Origin: Haemophilus parainfluenzae
Lineage (GTDB): Bacteria; Pseudomonadota; Gammaproteobacteria; Enterobacterales; Pasteurellaceae
NCBI RefSeq assembly: GCF_003252795.1
Contig: NZ_QEPQ01000002.1
Location: 310,001-374,000 of the forward strand
Reading direction: 5' to 3'
DNA length: 64,000 bases
Shown here: positions 39,187 through 48,380 of the stretch, in pieces
Layout of the letters: each line of letters opens with the position of its first letter
How positions within the stretch are numbered: the first letter of the stretch is position 1
The notes under the pieces: generated by a model
Seen by the model: the letters and a program-made list of their open reading frames with translations, nothing else
Told to the model about the DNA's origin: nothing
Database searches by the model: none
Program-made: the position numbers and the translations under genes

Positions 39187-40863
39187 ATGCTAACCCAACT
39201 TACCATCAATAATTTTGCAATTGTTCGTCAATTAGAGATTGAATTGGCGAAAGGAATGTCTGTGATCACGGGGGAAACTGGCGCAGGAAAATCCATTGCT
39301 ATTGATGCATTGGGGTTATGCTTAGGGCAACGTATTGAAACGTCTATGGTTCGAGAAGGGCAGGAAAGAGCCGAAATCTGCGCCACCTTTTTTATTGAAC
39401 CAACGAACCCCGCTTATCAATGGTTGCAAGAGCAAGAATTGCAAGATCCTGATAATCCCTCTGATTGTATTTTACGCCGTGTCATTAATGCAGATGGGCG
39501 TTCTAAAGCCTTTATTAATAGCACGCCTGTATCAGCTTCTCAATTAAAAGAAATTGGTCAATATCTTATTCATATTAATGGGCAGCATGCTTCACAATTA
39601 TTATTGAAAAATGACTACCAACTTCAGTTGGTGGATACATTTGCACATCACCATGATTTGCTCGCACAAATGCGAGAAGATTATCGCACGTGGAAAAATC
39701 TTCAAACGCAAGTTAAAACCTTCCAACAAAAAGTTGCTGAAAATGAAGCGAAGAAACAGCTTTTACAATATCAGGTAGAAGAGTTGGATGAGTTTGCACT
39801 TCGTCCAAATGAATATTTAGAATTGGAAGAGGATCAACGTCTTCTATCAAATAGCGAACAGCTGACACAGTTATCACAATCAGCCTTACAGCTACTCAGT
39901 GAAAATGAGACGGTGAGTATCGATTCTATGCTTTATCGTGCGACGCAGTACATTGATGAATTAAGCGAATTAGATCCTCGCTATGCTTCCGTTCAAACAA
40001 TGTTGAATGATGCACTTATTCAAGTGCAAGAGGCGACAAGTGAAGTGCAGCATCTTGCTTCTCACATTGAGCAAGATCCGATGTTATTACAAGAGATTGA
40101 ACAACGTTTAGGGCAAGCTTTACAACTTGCACGTAAGCACAATGTGAAACCTGAAGAGTTGGTGGAATGGCATCAAAAATTAAAAGCAGAATTGACCGCA
40201 CTTTTAGATTTTTCAGAAAGTGAAGAACGCCTGATTTTAGAAGAAAAAGCTGCCTTTGAGAAAATGCAACATACAGCAAAACAATTGCATGAAAGCCGTT
40301 GCCAAGCTGCAGGAAAATTAGCACAACAGGTTACACATTCTATCAAAGGGCTTGCAATGGAAAATGCAGAATTTTTCATTGAAGTGAATTCAGATTTAAC
40401 TAAAGTGACGGCAAATGGGGCAGATAATATTGTCTTTACTTTACGCAGTAATTTAGGACAACAAGCACAGCCGCTAACAAAAGTGGCATCTGGTGGTGAG
40501 TTGTCTCGTATTTCATTAGCGATCCAAGTCTTAACGTCCGATCAATCGGCGATTCCGACGTTAATTTTTGATGAAGTTGATGTTGGTATTAGCGGTAAAA
40601 CGGCGAGTGTAGTGGGTAAATTGTTGCGCCAATTAGGCGATAAATGCCAAGTGCTTTGTGTGACCCATTTACCACAAGTCGCATGCCATGGACATCATCA
40701 ATTTAATGTTGAGAAATTTACCGTTGATGATAAAACAGAAACTAAAATGACCGCACTTTCTCAAGAAGAGAGAGTTCCAGCTCTTGCAAGATTACTGGGT
40801 GGCAGTGAAATTACAGAACTAGCCTTGGCGAATGCGCAAGAAATGTTGGATTTAGTGAAGTAA
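39187..40863 (+). CDS. recN: RecN, SMC-like DNA repair ATPase
   Basis: SOS-induced repair protein acting at double-strand breaks. The 558-residue protein has N-terminal Walker A GETGAGKSIAI (about residues 30-40), a central coiled-coil region rich in Glu/Gln (about 150-380), and C-terminal ATPase signature SGGELSRISLAIQ and Walker B TLIFDEVDVGISG. AAGGAG precedes the ATG. Two uptake signals within the gene are translated as TALLD and TALSQ. Confidence 0.96.
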   Translation: MLTQLTINNFAIVRQLEIELAKGMSVITGETGAGKSIAIDALGLCLGQRIETSMVREGQERAEICATFFIEPTNPAYQWLQEQELQDPDNPSDCILRRVINADGRSKAFINSTPVSASQLKEIGQYLIHINGQHASQLLLKNDYQLQLVDTFAHHHDLLAQMREDYRTWKNLQTQVKTFQQKVAENEAKKQLLQYQVEELDEFALRPNEYLELEEDQRLLSNSEQLTQLSQSALQLLSENETVSIDSMLYRATQYIDELSELDPRYASVQTMLNDALIQVQEATSEVQHLASHIEQDPMLLQEIEQRLGQALQLARKHNVKPEELVEWHQKLKAELTALLDFSESEERLILEEKAAFEKMQHTAKQLHESRCQAAGKLAQQVTHSIKGLAMENAEFFIEVNSDLTKVTANGADNIVFTLRSNLGQQAQPLTKVASGGELSRISLAIQVLTSDQSAIPTLIFDEVDVGISGKTASVVGKLLRQLGDKCQVLCVTHLPQVACHGHHQFNVEKFTVDDKTETKMTALSQEERVPALARLLGGSEITELALANAQEMLDLVK

Positions 40864-40875
40864 AATCAGGTAAAT

Positions 40876-40898
40876 AAATGGGCGCTTGTCGCCCATTT
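40876..40898 (+). terminator. Hairpin after recN, weak terminator
   Basis: AAATGGGCG (40876-40884) and CGCCCATTT (40890-40898) form a 9-bp stem, but only TTTAAT follows, so termination is probably partial. Confidence 0.5.
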
Positions 40899-40975
40899 AA
40901 TGCATTAATGAGCTGAATTTTGTCGTAAAGCTTAGATTCTTCTTGTCACATTTTAAAAATACTTGATAGGAATGC

Positions 40976-41027
40976 TTGCTTATTAGTCAAAAAAGCGTAT
41001 TATAGACGTCTATACGTCAATACATCC
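40976..41027 (+). promoter_or_regulatory. metK promoter with three tandem MetJ boxes
   Basis: TTGCTT (40976-40981) and TATTAT (40998-41003), spacer 16, form a promoter. Immediately downstream are three contiguous 8-mers: AGACGTCT (41004-41011, perfect MetJ consensus), ATACGTCA (41012-41019) and ATACATCC (41020-41027). MetJ with S-adenosylmethionine as corepressor would block initiation here, giving feedback on SAM synthesis. Confidence 0.82.
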
Positions 41028-41042
41028 AAAAGAAGAGAACTT

Positions 41043-42197
41043 ATGTCTAGCTATTTATTTACTTCTGAATCGGTTTCAGAAGGACATCCAGATAAGATTG
41101 CCGATCAAATTTCTGATGCGGTACTTGATGAAATTTTAAAACAAGATCCTAAAGCTCGTGTGGCTTGCGAAACCTATGTAAAAACAGGGATGGCGTTAGT
41201 CGGTGGTGAAATTACTACATCAGCATGGGTTGATATTGAAAATCTCACTCGCCAAGTCATCTGTGATATTGGTTACAAACACTCAGAAATGGGGTTTGAT
41301 GGCAATTCTTGTGCGGTATTAAATGCGATTGGTAAACAATCATCTGATATTAACCAAGGTGTGGATCGTGAGAATCCATTAGATCAAGGTGCGGGTGACC
41401 AAGGGATCATGTTTGGTTATGCGACAAATGAAACGGAAGTCTTGATGCCTGCGGCGATTACTTATGCGCATCGTTTAATGGAAAAACAAGCTGAAGTGCG
41501 TAAAAGTGGCAAATTAGCATGGTTACGCCCTGATGCGAAAAGCCAAGTGACCTTAAAATACGAAGATAACAAAATCGTGGGTGTAGATGCAGTCGTCCTT
41601 TCTACACAACATAGTGAAGAAGTGTCACAAAAAGAAATTTATGAAGGTGTGATGGAAGAAATCATCAAGCCAATTCTGCCAAGTGAATGGTTATCTCAAC
41701 AAACAAAATATTTCATCAATCCAACCGGTCGTTTTGTGATTGGTGGCCCAATGGGGGACTGTGGCTTAACGGGTCGTAAAATCATTGTCGATACATACGG
41801 CGGCGCAGCTCGTCATGGTGGAGGTGCATTTTCTGGTAAAGATCCATCAAAAGTAGACCGTTCAGCGGCTTATGCTGCGCGTTATGTGGCAAAAAATATC
41901 GTTGCGGCTGGCCTTGCAGATCGTTGTGAAATTCAACTTTCTTACGCAATTGGTGTGGCAGAGCCAACTTCTATCATGGTAGAAACCTTTGGTACAGGAA
42001 AAGTATCAAACGAAGTATTGGTTAAGTTAGTGCGTGAATTCTTTGATTTACGCCCTTATGGTTTAATTAAAATGTTAAATTTAATTCAACCAATCTATCG
42101 CCAAACTGCGGCGTATGGACACTTTGGTCGTGAACAGTTCCCATGGGAAAAAGTAGATCGCGCTGAAGAATTACGTGCGGCAGCAGGTCTAAAATAA
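41043..42197 (+). CDS. metK: MetK, S-adenosylmethionine synthetase
   Basis: Makes S-adenosylmethionine from methionine and ATP. The 384-residue protein carries [18 protein letters not shown], the methionine-binding signature [15 protein letters not shown], the P-loop [19 protein letters not shown], and [13 protein letters not shown] near the C-terminus. AGAAGAGAA precedes the ATG. Predicted MetJ operators cover the promoter, and a strong terminator follows. Confidence 0.98.
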   Translation: MSSYLFTSESVSEGHPDKIADQISDAVLDEILKQDPKARVACETYVKTGMALVGGEITTSAWVDIENLTRQVICDIGYKHSEMGFDGNSCAVLNAIGKQSSDINQGVDRENPLDQGAGDQGIMFGYATNETEVLMPAAITYAHRLMEKQAEVRKSGKLAWLRPDAKSQVTLKYEDNKIVGVDAVVLSTQHSEEVSQKEIYEGVMEEIIKPILPSEWLSQQTKYFINPTGRFVIGGPMGDCGLTGRKIIVDTYGGAARHGGGAFSGKDPSKVDRSAAYAARYVAKNIVAAGLADRCEIQLSYAIGVAEPTSIMVETFGTGKVSNEVLVKLVREFFDLRPYGLIKMLNLIQPIYRQTAAYGHFGREQFPWEKVDRAEELRAAAGLK

Positions 42198-42217
42198 GTA
42201 AATTAAATGTATATGAT

Positions 42218-42245
42218 AAAAACCGCTAATTTAGCGGTTTTTGTT
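42218..42245 (+). terminator. Intrinsic terminator after metK
   Basis: AAAAACCGCTA (42218-42228) and TAGCGGTTTTT (42232-42242), an 11-bp stem with a 3-nt loop and T-run. It ends about nine bases before the sprT start. Confidence 0.9.
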
Positions 42246-42253
42246 TACTTAGT

Positions 42254-42769
42254 ATGATGATGTCATCTCAAACTCAGTTTCGGCATTTAAAAATGCAGGT
42301 GCAACGCAAGCTTGCAGAAACATTACAACTGGCTGAACGTCACTTTCAACAGAAATTTCCTATTCCGACAATCAGTTATGACTTGCGAGGTGTAAAGGCA
42401 GGCGTTGCATACTTGCAGAAAAATGAGATTAAATTTAACCGCACTTTGCTACTCGAGAACTCAGATGAATTTATTCATCAGGTTGTTCCCCATGAATTAG
42501 CCCATCTTATTGTGTATCAAGTATTTGGTCGAGTGAAATCGCATGGACAGGAATGGCAAGCGGTGATGACGCAGTTATTCAATCTTCCGGCTGATACTTG
42601 CCATAAATTCGATGTGGAAAGTGTACAGGGTAAAATGTTTGCTTATCAATGCGAATGTCAGACCCATTATTTAACGATTCGTCGGCATAATCGCATTCAA
42701 CGAGATAAAATTTCCTATTTATGTCGAAAATGTCAGGGAAAATTGGTTTTTCATAGTGAAAATTCATAA
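42254..42769 (+). CDS. sprT: SprT family zinc metalloprotease-like protein
   Basis: 171-residue protein with the zincin motif HELAH (in [17 protein letters not shown]), the motif SYDLRG.KAG, and a C-terminal zinc ribbon (CEC ... CRKC). It is homologous to E. coli SprT and to the catalytic domain of eukaryotic Spartan, which degrades DNA-protein crosslinks; the bacterial role is unclear. Three consecutive ATG codons open the frame, with no convincing ribosome-binding site and a terminator directly upstream, so expression probably relies on metK read-through. Confidence 0.88.
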   Translation: MMMSSQTQFRHLKMQVQRKLAETLQLAERHFQQKFPIPTISYDLRGVKAGVAYLQKNEIKFNRTLLLENSDEFIHQVVPHELAHLIVYQVFGRVKSHGQEWQAVMTQLFNLPADTCHKFDVESVQGKMFAYQCECQTHYLTIRRHNRIQRDKISYLCRKCQGKLVFHSENS

Positions 42770-42819
42770 GCAGTATGGTATATTTCTAGTGTTTTCAATC
42801 AAATAACAGGGGTTATCCA

Positions 42820-43338
42820 ATGAAAAAATCATTATTAGCTATCGTTGTCGGTGCATTAGCGGTTGCTTCAACTGCAAATGCAGGTTTATATGCAGAAGGT
42901 GATCTTGGTCTTTCAAGAACTAAATTAACCAATGGTGGTTCAAGCAAAACTAAAATTGAGCCACGTGTTGCAGTAGGTTACAAATTAGGTAATGTACGTG
43001 TAGCAGGTGATTATACACATCACGGTAACTTCCAAGGCACTAAAGTTCAAGGTTTAGGTGCGACAGTATTCTATGACTTCGATACCAACTCTCAAATTGA
43101 ACCTTATGTAGGTGCTCGTCTTGCGGCTAACCGTTTCAAATTTGAAGACCGTGCGGAACAACGTTATAAAAGCTCTTCTGAAACCAAAGTGGGTTATGGT
43201 GTAGTTGCGGGTGCTAAATATAAATTAGCAGACAAAGTGTATGCAAACGGTGGTTTAGAATATAACCGTTTAGGTAGCTTTGACGATACTAAAGTGAATA
43301 ACTATGGCGCTAAAGTGGGCGTAGGTTACGAATTCTAA
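42820..43338 (+). CDS. Opacity-family outer membrane beta-barrel protein
   Basis: 172-residue outer membrane protein. A signal peptide (MKKSLLAIVVGALAVASTANA) is followed by alternating amphipathic strands (GLYAEGDLGLS, IEPRVAVGYKLG, GLGATVFYDF, EPYVGARLAANRF, VGYGVVAGAKYKL) and a terminal Phe (VGVGYEF), the recognition signal for barrel assembly. Eight strands would fit the opacity porin fold. Loops are Lys/Ser/Thr-rich. No simple-sequence repeat was seen, so phase variation of this gene is unlikely. CAGGGG precedes the start. Confidence 0.85.
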   Translation: MKKSLLAIVVGALAVASTANAGLYAEGDLGLSRTKLTNGGSSKTKIEPRVAVGYKLGNVRVAGDYTHHGNFQGTKVQGLGATVFYDFDTNSQIEPYVGARLAANRFKFEDRAEQRYKSSSETKVGYGVVAGAKYKLADKVYANGGLEYNRLGSFDDTKVNNYGAKVGVGYEF

Positions 43339-43349
43339 TTTCCCTTTTG

Positions 43350-43382
43350 AAAAGTGCGGTTGATTTTCACCGCACTTTTTCT
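43350..43382 (+). terminator. Uptake-signal inverted pair terminator after the porin gene
   Basis: AAAAGTGCGGT (43350-43360) and ACCGCACTTTT (43369-43379), 11-bp stem with T-run. Confidence 0.88.
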
Positions 43383-43440
43383 TTTGGATGTAAAAGTTTG
43401 TATCGTGTTAATCTATTTGTGATTAATTCATGTAGCAGTT

Positions 43441-43476
43441 AAAATCCTCAGTTCTAAATGAAATCGAGGATTTTTT
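43441..43476 (+). terminator. Second terminator-like hairpin upstream of yffB
   Basis: AAAATCCTC (43441-43449) and GAGGATTTT (43466-43474) with a following T-run. It sits about 20 bases ahead of the yffB start and after an upstream terminator, so it may end a short transcript from 43381-43475 or attenuate yffB-dapE. Its origin promoter is uncertain. Confidence 0.6.
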
Positions 43477-43494
43477 ATTTTTAGAGGTGAGAAT

Positions 43495-43839
43495 ATGATT
43501 ATCGTTTATGGCATTAAAAACTGCGATACGGTGAAAAAAGCATTGAAGTGGTTAACTGAACATAGTATTGAACATAAATTGCATGATTACCGTGTCGATG
43601 GATTAGATACTCAATTCTTACAACGAGTAGAAGCACAATTTGGTTGGGAAAATTTAGTCAATAAACGTAGTACAACTTGGCGTAATCTTGATGAAAATGT
43701 GAAAAATACACTCTCAAAGTCCACTGCACTTTCCGTATTAGCTGAAAATCCAACGTTAATTAAACGACCGATTATTTTGCAAGATGGTAAGGCATTGATT
43801 GGCTTCAACGAAAAAGAATATAGTGCAGCATTTGCTTAA
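43495..43839 (+). CDS. yffB: YffB, ArsC/Spx-family thioredoxin-fold protein
   Basis: 114-residue member of the ArsC/Spx family, with the Cys in [14 protein letters not shown] at about residue 10 and the C-terminal [19 protein letters not shown]. The fold suggests a glutathione-dependent thiol oxidoreductase; the actual substrate is unknown. It is directly upstream of dapE (26-bp gap), an arrangement also seen in E. coli and H. influenzae. Confidence 0.9.
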   Translation: MIIVYGIKNCDTVKKALKWLTEHSIEHKLHDYRVDGLDTQFLQRVEAQFGWENLVNKRSTTWRNLDENVKNTLSKSTALSVLAENPTLIKRPIILQDGKALIGFNEKEYSAAFA

Positions 43840-43865
43840 AAGAACAGTATTTCTTAGGAGTTTTT

Positions 43866-44999
43866 ATGAAAGAAAAAGTGATTTCTTTGGCACAAGATCT
43901 CATTCGTCGCCCCTCTATTAGCCCAAATGATGAGGGCTGTCAGCAATTAATCGCTGAGCGTTTAGAAAAACTCGGCTTTCAAATTGAATGGATGCCTTTC
44001 AACGATACGTTAAATTTATGGGCAAAACATGGTGTTGGTGAGCCAGTCATTGCCTTTGCTGGGCATACCGATGTGGTGCCGACGGGAGATGAAGCCCAAT
44101 GGACTTATCCGCCATTTTTTGCCGAAATTGTAGATGATATGCTTTATGGTCGTGGTGCGGCAGATATGAAAGGCTCATTGGCGGCAATGATTGTGGCGGC
44201 AGAAGAATATGTGAAAGCTAATTCGAATCATAAAGGAACGATTGCTTTGTTGATTACTTCTGACGAAGAGGCTGCCGCGAAAGATGGCACGGTTCGTGTT
44301 GTCGAAACCTTAATGGCACGCGGTGAGAAAATCACTTATTGCATGGTAGGAGAGCCGTCTAGTTCGAAAACATTAGGCGATGTAGTCAAAAATGGTCGTC
44401 GGGGTTCGATTACAGGTAACCTCTACATTCAAGGTATTCAAGGTCATGTGGCTTATCCCCATTTAGCGGAAAACCCAATTCATAAAGCTGCGCCTTTCTT
44501 GCAGGAATTAACCATATATCAATGGGATAACGGCAACGAATTTTTCCCACCAACCAGTTTGCAAATTGCAAATATTCATGCAGGCACAGGGAGCAATAAT
44601 GTCATCCCTGGTGAACTTTATGTGCAATTCAATTTACGTTATTGTACGGAAGTCACTGACGAAATTATTAAGCAGAAAGTGGCAGAAATGCTCGAAAAAC
44701 ATGGTTTGAAATACCGTATTGATTGGAATTTATCGGGTAAACCATTTTTGACGAAACCAGGTAAATTATTAGATGCGTTAACGACGGCAATTGAGCAAAC
44801 AACTGGTATTACACCACAAGCAGAAACAGGTGGCGGTACCTCTGACGGACGTTTTATTGCATTGATGGGCGCTGAAGTGGTGGAATTTGGGCCGCTTAAT
44901 GCGACGATTCATAAAGTAAATGAATGTGTCAGTGTAGATGATCTAGCTAAGTGCGGTCAAATTTATCATCAAATGTTAGTGAATTTATTGGACAAGTAA
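43866..44999 (+). CDS. dapE: DapE, succinyl-diaminopimelate desuccinylase
   Basis: Zinc-dependent hydrolase in the lysine and meso-DAP pathway, so a supplier of the MurE substrate. The 377-residue protein has metal-ligand motifs [12 protein letters not shown] and [27 protein letters not shown], the dimerisation domain, and [24 protein letters not shown] near the C-terminus. AGGAG precedes the ATG. The stop is followed after one base by the next gene. Confidence 0.97.
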   Translation: MKEKVISLAQDLIRRPSISPNDEGCQQLIAERLEKLGFQIEWMPFNDTLNLWAKHGVGEPVIAFAGHTDVVPTGDEAQWTYPPFFAEIVDDMLYGRGAADMKGSLAAMIVAAEEYVKANSNHKGTIALLITSDEEAAAKDGTVRVVETLMARGEKITYCMVGEPSSSKTLGDVVKNGRRGSITGNLYIQGIQGHVAYPHLAENPIHKAAPFLQELTIYQWDNGNEFFPPTSLQIANIHAGTGSNNVIPGELYVQFNLRYCTEVTDEIIKQKVAEMLEKHGLKYRIDWNLSGKPFLTKPGKLLDALTTAIEQTTGITPQAETGGGTSDGRFIALMGAEVVEFGPLNATIHKVNECVSVDDLAKCGQIYHQMLVNLLDK

Positions 45000-45000
45000 G

Positions 45001-45681
45001 ATGAAATTAACGCCTGACATGTTAACCGGCAAATCTCGTGAACATTTGCTCAATTTGCCTACACCTCATTCTCCGAATCATTTTTTGCAAGCAGAGGCAA
45101 TGAAAGCGTTTCAAGGATTGCAGCAAAGTGCGGCTAAAAATGGCTTTAATTTGCAACCCGCGAGTAGCTTTCGTGATTTTGAACGTCAACAACTCATTTG
45201 GAACGGTAAATTTAGCGGTGAACGCAAGGTTCATGATGATGCGGGAAATCCATTAAATTTAGCGTCATTAGATGATTGGCAAAAAGCACAGGCCATTTTA
45301 CGTTGGTCAGCGCTTCCTGGGGGAAGTCGTCATCATTGGGGAACAGAAATCGATATTTTTGATCCTGATCTTTTGCCTCAAGGTCAATCATTACAACTTG
45401 AACCTTGGGAATATGAACGCGGTGGCTATTTCTTTGAATTAAGTGAATTTCTCACTGAAAATCTACCGCACTTTGATTTTGCTTTGCCATTTATAAGCCA
45501 ACCAGAAGGTAAAAAAGTTGGCCGAGAGCCTTGGCATATTAGCTATTTACCTTTAGCTGAACAGGCCTCACAATTATTTACGCCAGATGTGCTATTGCAA
45601 GTTTGGCAGAATGAAAAGGTGGCGGGAAAAGAAACGTTAATTACGCATTTACCAGAGATTTTTGAGCAATATGTGGTTTAA
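45001..45681 (+). CDS. M15 family D-alanyl-D-alanine carboxypeptidase-like metallopeptidase
   Basis: 226-residue protein without a signal peptide. Zinc-site motifs of family M15 are visible: SRHHWGTEIDIF (S-x-H-x-x-G-x-x-x-D pattern) at about residues 115-126 and GREPWHISYLP at about 173-183. Such enzymes cleave D-Ala-D-Ala-type bonds in peptidoglycan. The lack of a visible export signal is odd for a wall enzyme and suggests a cytoplasmic recycling role or an unusual substrate. It starts one base after the dapE stop and is likely coupled to it. Confidence 0.85.
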   Translation: MKLTPDMLTGKSREHLLNLPTPHSPNHFLQAEAMKAFQGLQQSAAKNGFNLQPASSFRDFERQQLIWNGKFSGERKVHDDAGNPLNLASLDDWQKAQAILRWSALPGGSRHHWGTEIDIFDPDLLPQGQSLQLEPWEYERGGYFFELSEFLTENLPHFDFALPFISQPEGKKVGREPWHISYLPLAEQASQLFTPDVLLQVWQNEKVAGKETLITHLPEIFEQYVV

Positions 45682-45682
45682 C

Positions 45683-45712
45683 AAAAAACGCAGCAAGTTG
45701 CTGCGTTTTTTT
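45683..45712. terminator. Bidirectional terminator, M15 peptidase gene and rapZ
   Basis: AAAAAACGCAGCAA and TTGCTGCGTTTTTT form a near-continuous dyad between convergent genes. Confidence 0.9.
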
Positions 45713-45721
45713 ATGGTTTGA

Positions 45722-46579
45722 TTAATTCTTTTTATTCTTTTCCAAGGATTTATGTTGAATTTTCACATTCTTGCCTTTGGCTTGGAAATATTCACCAATT
45801 TGTTGAGCGATGTAAACAGAACGATGTTTACCTCCTGTACAGCCGATAGCAATGGTGAGATAGCTTCGGTTATTTTGCTCTAACATCGGTAACCATGTTT
45901 CGATGTAATTACGCGTTTGGTAGATAAAATTATTCACTTCATCATGCGCAAGTAAAAATTGTGCAACTGGTTCATCAAGCCCTGTCATTGGACGAAGTTC
46001 TGGATTCCAGTGCGGGTTAGGTAGAAAACGCACGTCAAAGACATAATCGGCATCAAGTGGAATACCATATTTAAAGCCGAATGACTCAACCACAATTTTA
46101 AGTTCTTTATCCGTATTACCCCGTAAAACTTCTCTTAAACGTTCAGATAACGAATGAGTCGAAAGTGGTGCGGTATCAATAATAAAATTAGCATGTTGAA
46201 TTAAAGGCTCAAGCTGTTGATATTCTAGATCAATCGCTGATTCAAGTGGGAGATCTTGTGCTGAAAGTGGATGAAGACGACGTGAATCGCTGTAACGACG
46301 AATAAGTGTACTACGATCGCTGTCCAGAAAGATGATTTTGACGGAATAAGTGGCTTGAATATCTGTCAGAATCTTGTCTAAATCAGCACTTGAATGGGGA
46401 AGATTTCGAATATCGAGGCTGATGGCAACAGCCGTTTGAGTTTTGGCGAGAATATTGGTGAGTTGAGGAAGTAAATCGAGAGGGAGATTATCCACGCAAT
46501 AATAGCCCATATCTTCCAAAGCTCGTAATGCGACAGATTTCCCCGCGCCGGAGCGACCGCTGATAATAATAATTTCCAT
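45722..46579 (-). CDS. rapZ: RapZ, RNase E adapter protein
   Basis: In E. coli, RapZ binds small RNAs and GlcN6P and directs GlmZ decay, tuning GlmS and thus cell-wall precursor supply. The 285-residue protein has the N-terminal Walker [15 protein letters not shown], the DNLPLDLLP segment, and the C-terminal RNA-binding domain with [20 protein letters not shown] ending in a basic Lys-rich tail. It is the last gene of the lpt operon, 31 bp after ptsN; npr, which follows in E. coli, is absent. Confidence 0.95.
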   Translation of the reverse strand: MEIIIISGRSGAGKSVALRALEDMGYYCVDNLPLDLLPQLTNILAKTQTAVAISLDIRNLPHSSADLDKILTDIQATYSVKIIFLDSDRSTLIRRYSDSRRLHPLSAQDLPLESAIDLEYQQLEPLIQHANFIIDTAPLSTHSLSERLREVLRGNTDKELKIVVESFGFKYGIPLDADYVFDVRFLPNPHWNPELRPMTGLDEPVAQFLLAHDEVNNFIYQTRNYIETWLPMLEQNNRSYLTIAIGCTGGKHRSVYIAQQIGEYFQAKGKNVKIQHKSLEKNKKN

Positions 46580-46610
46580 CTGCGTGATTCCTTATGGTTA
46601 GTTGGTTAGG

Positions 46611-47129
46611 TTATACCTCTTGAGGTTCTATATTATCTAAATTTGTGTCGTCTTCAGATTCCTCTGAATGATCAGCACATTCAAAAATTTGCCAAATTTC
46701 ATCCGCACTTTGTGCTGAACGAAGTTGTTTAATTAAGTTTTTATCAGTTAATTTTTCATTGAGTTCTGCCAGAACAGGAATATATTCTTGGCAGTGATTT
46801 TCGGGTACGAGCACTGCAAAAACGATATCTACCGGTTTATTATCAACAGCATCATATTCGACAGGCGTTTCTAATTGCATAAATACCGTTAGGATCTTAT
46901 CTGACACAGTAGTAGGTAACTTGGCTTTAGGCATAGCGACACCATTACCTAATCCTGAATTACCTAATTTTTCCCGCTCAAATAAACATTCAAAACAAGC
47001 CTGTTCACCATTTTCGCAGTGAAGTTTTTCCACAACGAAAGCGGCAATAGATTCAAATAATCGTTTCTTGCTAGAAAAAGCAACCCCCTGACGAATATCA
47101 TCAGGGGAGAGCAATGTCGTAAATTTCAT
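46611..47129 (-). CDS. ptsN: PtsN-like EIIA(Ntr) protein lacking the phosphorylatable His
   Basis: 172-residue protein of the PTS EIIA-2 domain fold: LLSPDDIRQG, SSKKRLFESIA, EKLGNSGLGNGVAMPKAKLP and LLVPENH-like AVLVPENHCQEYIPVLAELNEKL. In E. coli PtsN the site reads GNGIAIPHGKL and the His accepts phosphate; here that position (residue 68) is Lys, and codons on the minus strand read CCT-AAA-GCC. The protein should be locked in an unphosphorylated state. rpoN and hpf, normally between lptB and ptsN, are missing, with only 3 bp between the genes. Confidence 0.92.
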   Translation of the reverse strand: MKFTTLLSPDDIRQGVAFSSKKRLFESIAAFVVEKLHCENGEQACFECLFEREKLGNSGLGNGVAMPKAKLPTTVSDKILTVFMQLETPVEYDAVDNKPVDIVFAVLVPENHCQEYIPVLAELNEKLTDKNLIKQLRSAQSADEIWQIFECADHSEESEDDTNLDNIEPQEV

Positions 47130-47132
47130 CGG

Positions 47133-47858
47133 TTATAGTTTAAATTGTTCGCCTAAATAGACACGTTTAACGTGCTCATCATTCATGACTTCTTCCGGTG
47201 TGCCGGTCGCAATAATTTTCCCCTCACCAACAATATAAGCGCGTTCACAAACATCAAGGGTTTCGCGTACGTTATGGTCGGTAATTAACACACCTAAGCC
47301 ACGATTACGGAGATCCGTGATGATTTTCTTAATATCCGTGACCGAAATAGGATCCACACCGGCAAACGGTTCATCTAGTAAAATGAATTTGGGATTTGCT
47401 GCTAAGGCGCGTGCAATTTCCACACGACGACGTTCACCACCAGAAAGCGATTGTCCCAGGCTATCACGAATATGGCCAATATTGAACTCATCAATTAACT
47501 CATCCGCTCTCTCTCTGCGTTGTTCTGCATTGAGATCTTTGCGAATTTCTAATACCGCCATAAGGTTTTCATACACCGTTAAACGACGGAAAATAGAGGC
47601 TTCTTGTGGTAAATAGCCAATTCCTCTGCGTGCACGTTCATGCATAGGCAATACGCTAATATCATCGCCATCAATGGTGATTTTTCCCTGATCATGACGT
47701 ACTAAACCGACGACCATGTAGAAAGTAGTGGTTTTACCTGCACCATTTGGACCAAGTAGGCCAACAATTTCATTGGAGTTTACGGTTAAACTCACATCAG
47801 AAACCACTTTTCGGCTCTTATAGCTTTTTGCGAGGAATTCAGCTTGTAATACAGACAT
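47133..47858 (-). CDS. lptB: LptB, LPS export ABC ATPase
   Basis: Cytoplasmic ATPase powering lipopolysaccharide extraction by LptB2FGC. The 241-residue protein has Walker [13 protein letters not shown], signature [16 protein letters not shown], Walker [14 protein letters not shown] and the switch His in [11 protein letters not shown]. It starts three bases after lptA ends, in the order lptC-lptA-lptB typical of gamma-proteobacteria. Confidence 0.97.
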   Translation of the reverse strand: MSVLQAEFLAKSYKSRKVVSDVSLTVNSNEIVGLLGPNGAGKTTTFYMVVGLVRHDQGKITIDGDDISVLPMHERARRGIGYLPQEASIFRRLTVYENLMAVLEIRKDLNAEQRRERADELIDEFNIGHIRDSLGQSLSGGERRRVEIARALAANPKFILLDEPFAGVDPISVTDIKKIITDLRNRGLGVLITDHNVRETLDVCERAYIVGEGKIIATGTPEEVMNDEHVKRVYLGEQFKL

Positions 47859-47861
47859 CAG

Positions 47862-48380
47862 TTATTTTTTACCTTTTTGTTGTAATTGGGTCGGAATTAA
47901 GACAGTTTGCACGCGTGATTTTCCATTACCATTGGCTTTTAACTGTTGTTTTTTCACATCATAAGTGATGAGTTCACCGTTAATTTTGCTATCTAATTGT
48001 TTTAATTCAGCATTACCGGTCAATGTTAAGAATTCAGTGCCTAAATCGTAGTGAACTTTATTCGCTCTACCGTCAACAGGTTTACCATCATCAAGTTGTT
48101 GGTGGAAGGTAACAGGGCTACCAAATGCTTCAACAGTTTCTTTTTTACCTGAATTTTCTGGTGGGCGAGTAATGACTACTTTATTGGCTTTAATCAAAAT
48201 GGAACCTTGCGTAATTACAACGTTATCCGTAAAGGTTACGACGCTGTTTTCCATATCTAAAGATTGATTATCTGAGACAATATTAATCGGTTTATTGGTA
48301 TCGTCTTTTAACGCAAAAGCAGACAAAGAAGTCATCATTAACGCCGTTAAAAGCAGAATTTTATTGTTTGTTGATTTCAT
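47862..48380 (-). CDS. lptA: LptA, periplasmic LPS transport bridge protein
   Basis: 172-residue periplasmic protein with a signal peptide (about residues 1-23, ending AFA). The OstA-type beta-jellyroll body contains KPINIVSDNQSLDMENSVVTFTDNVVITQG and FLTLTGNAELKQLDSKINGE, typical of LptA filaments spanning the periplasm between LptC and LptD. The start codon lies inside the 3' end of lptC (20-base overlap). Confidence 0.94.
   Translation of the reverse strand: MKSTNNKILLLTALMMTSLSAFALKDDTNKPINIVSDNQSLDMENSVVTFTDNVVITQGSILIKANKVVITRPPENSGKKETVEAFGSPVTFHQQLDDGKPVDGRANKVHYDLGTEFLTLTGNAELKQLDSKINGELITYDVKKQQLKANGNGKSRVQTVLIPTQLQQKGKK

Noticed and set aside
42820-43338. Phase-variable repeat tract in the opacity-family gene
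   Set aside because: No tetra- or pentanucleotide tract like those of phase-variable Haemophilus genes is present in the gene or its leader.
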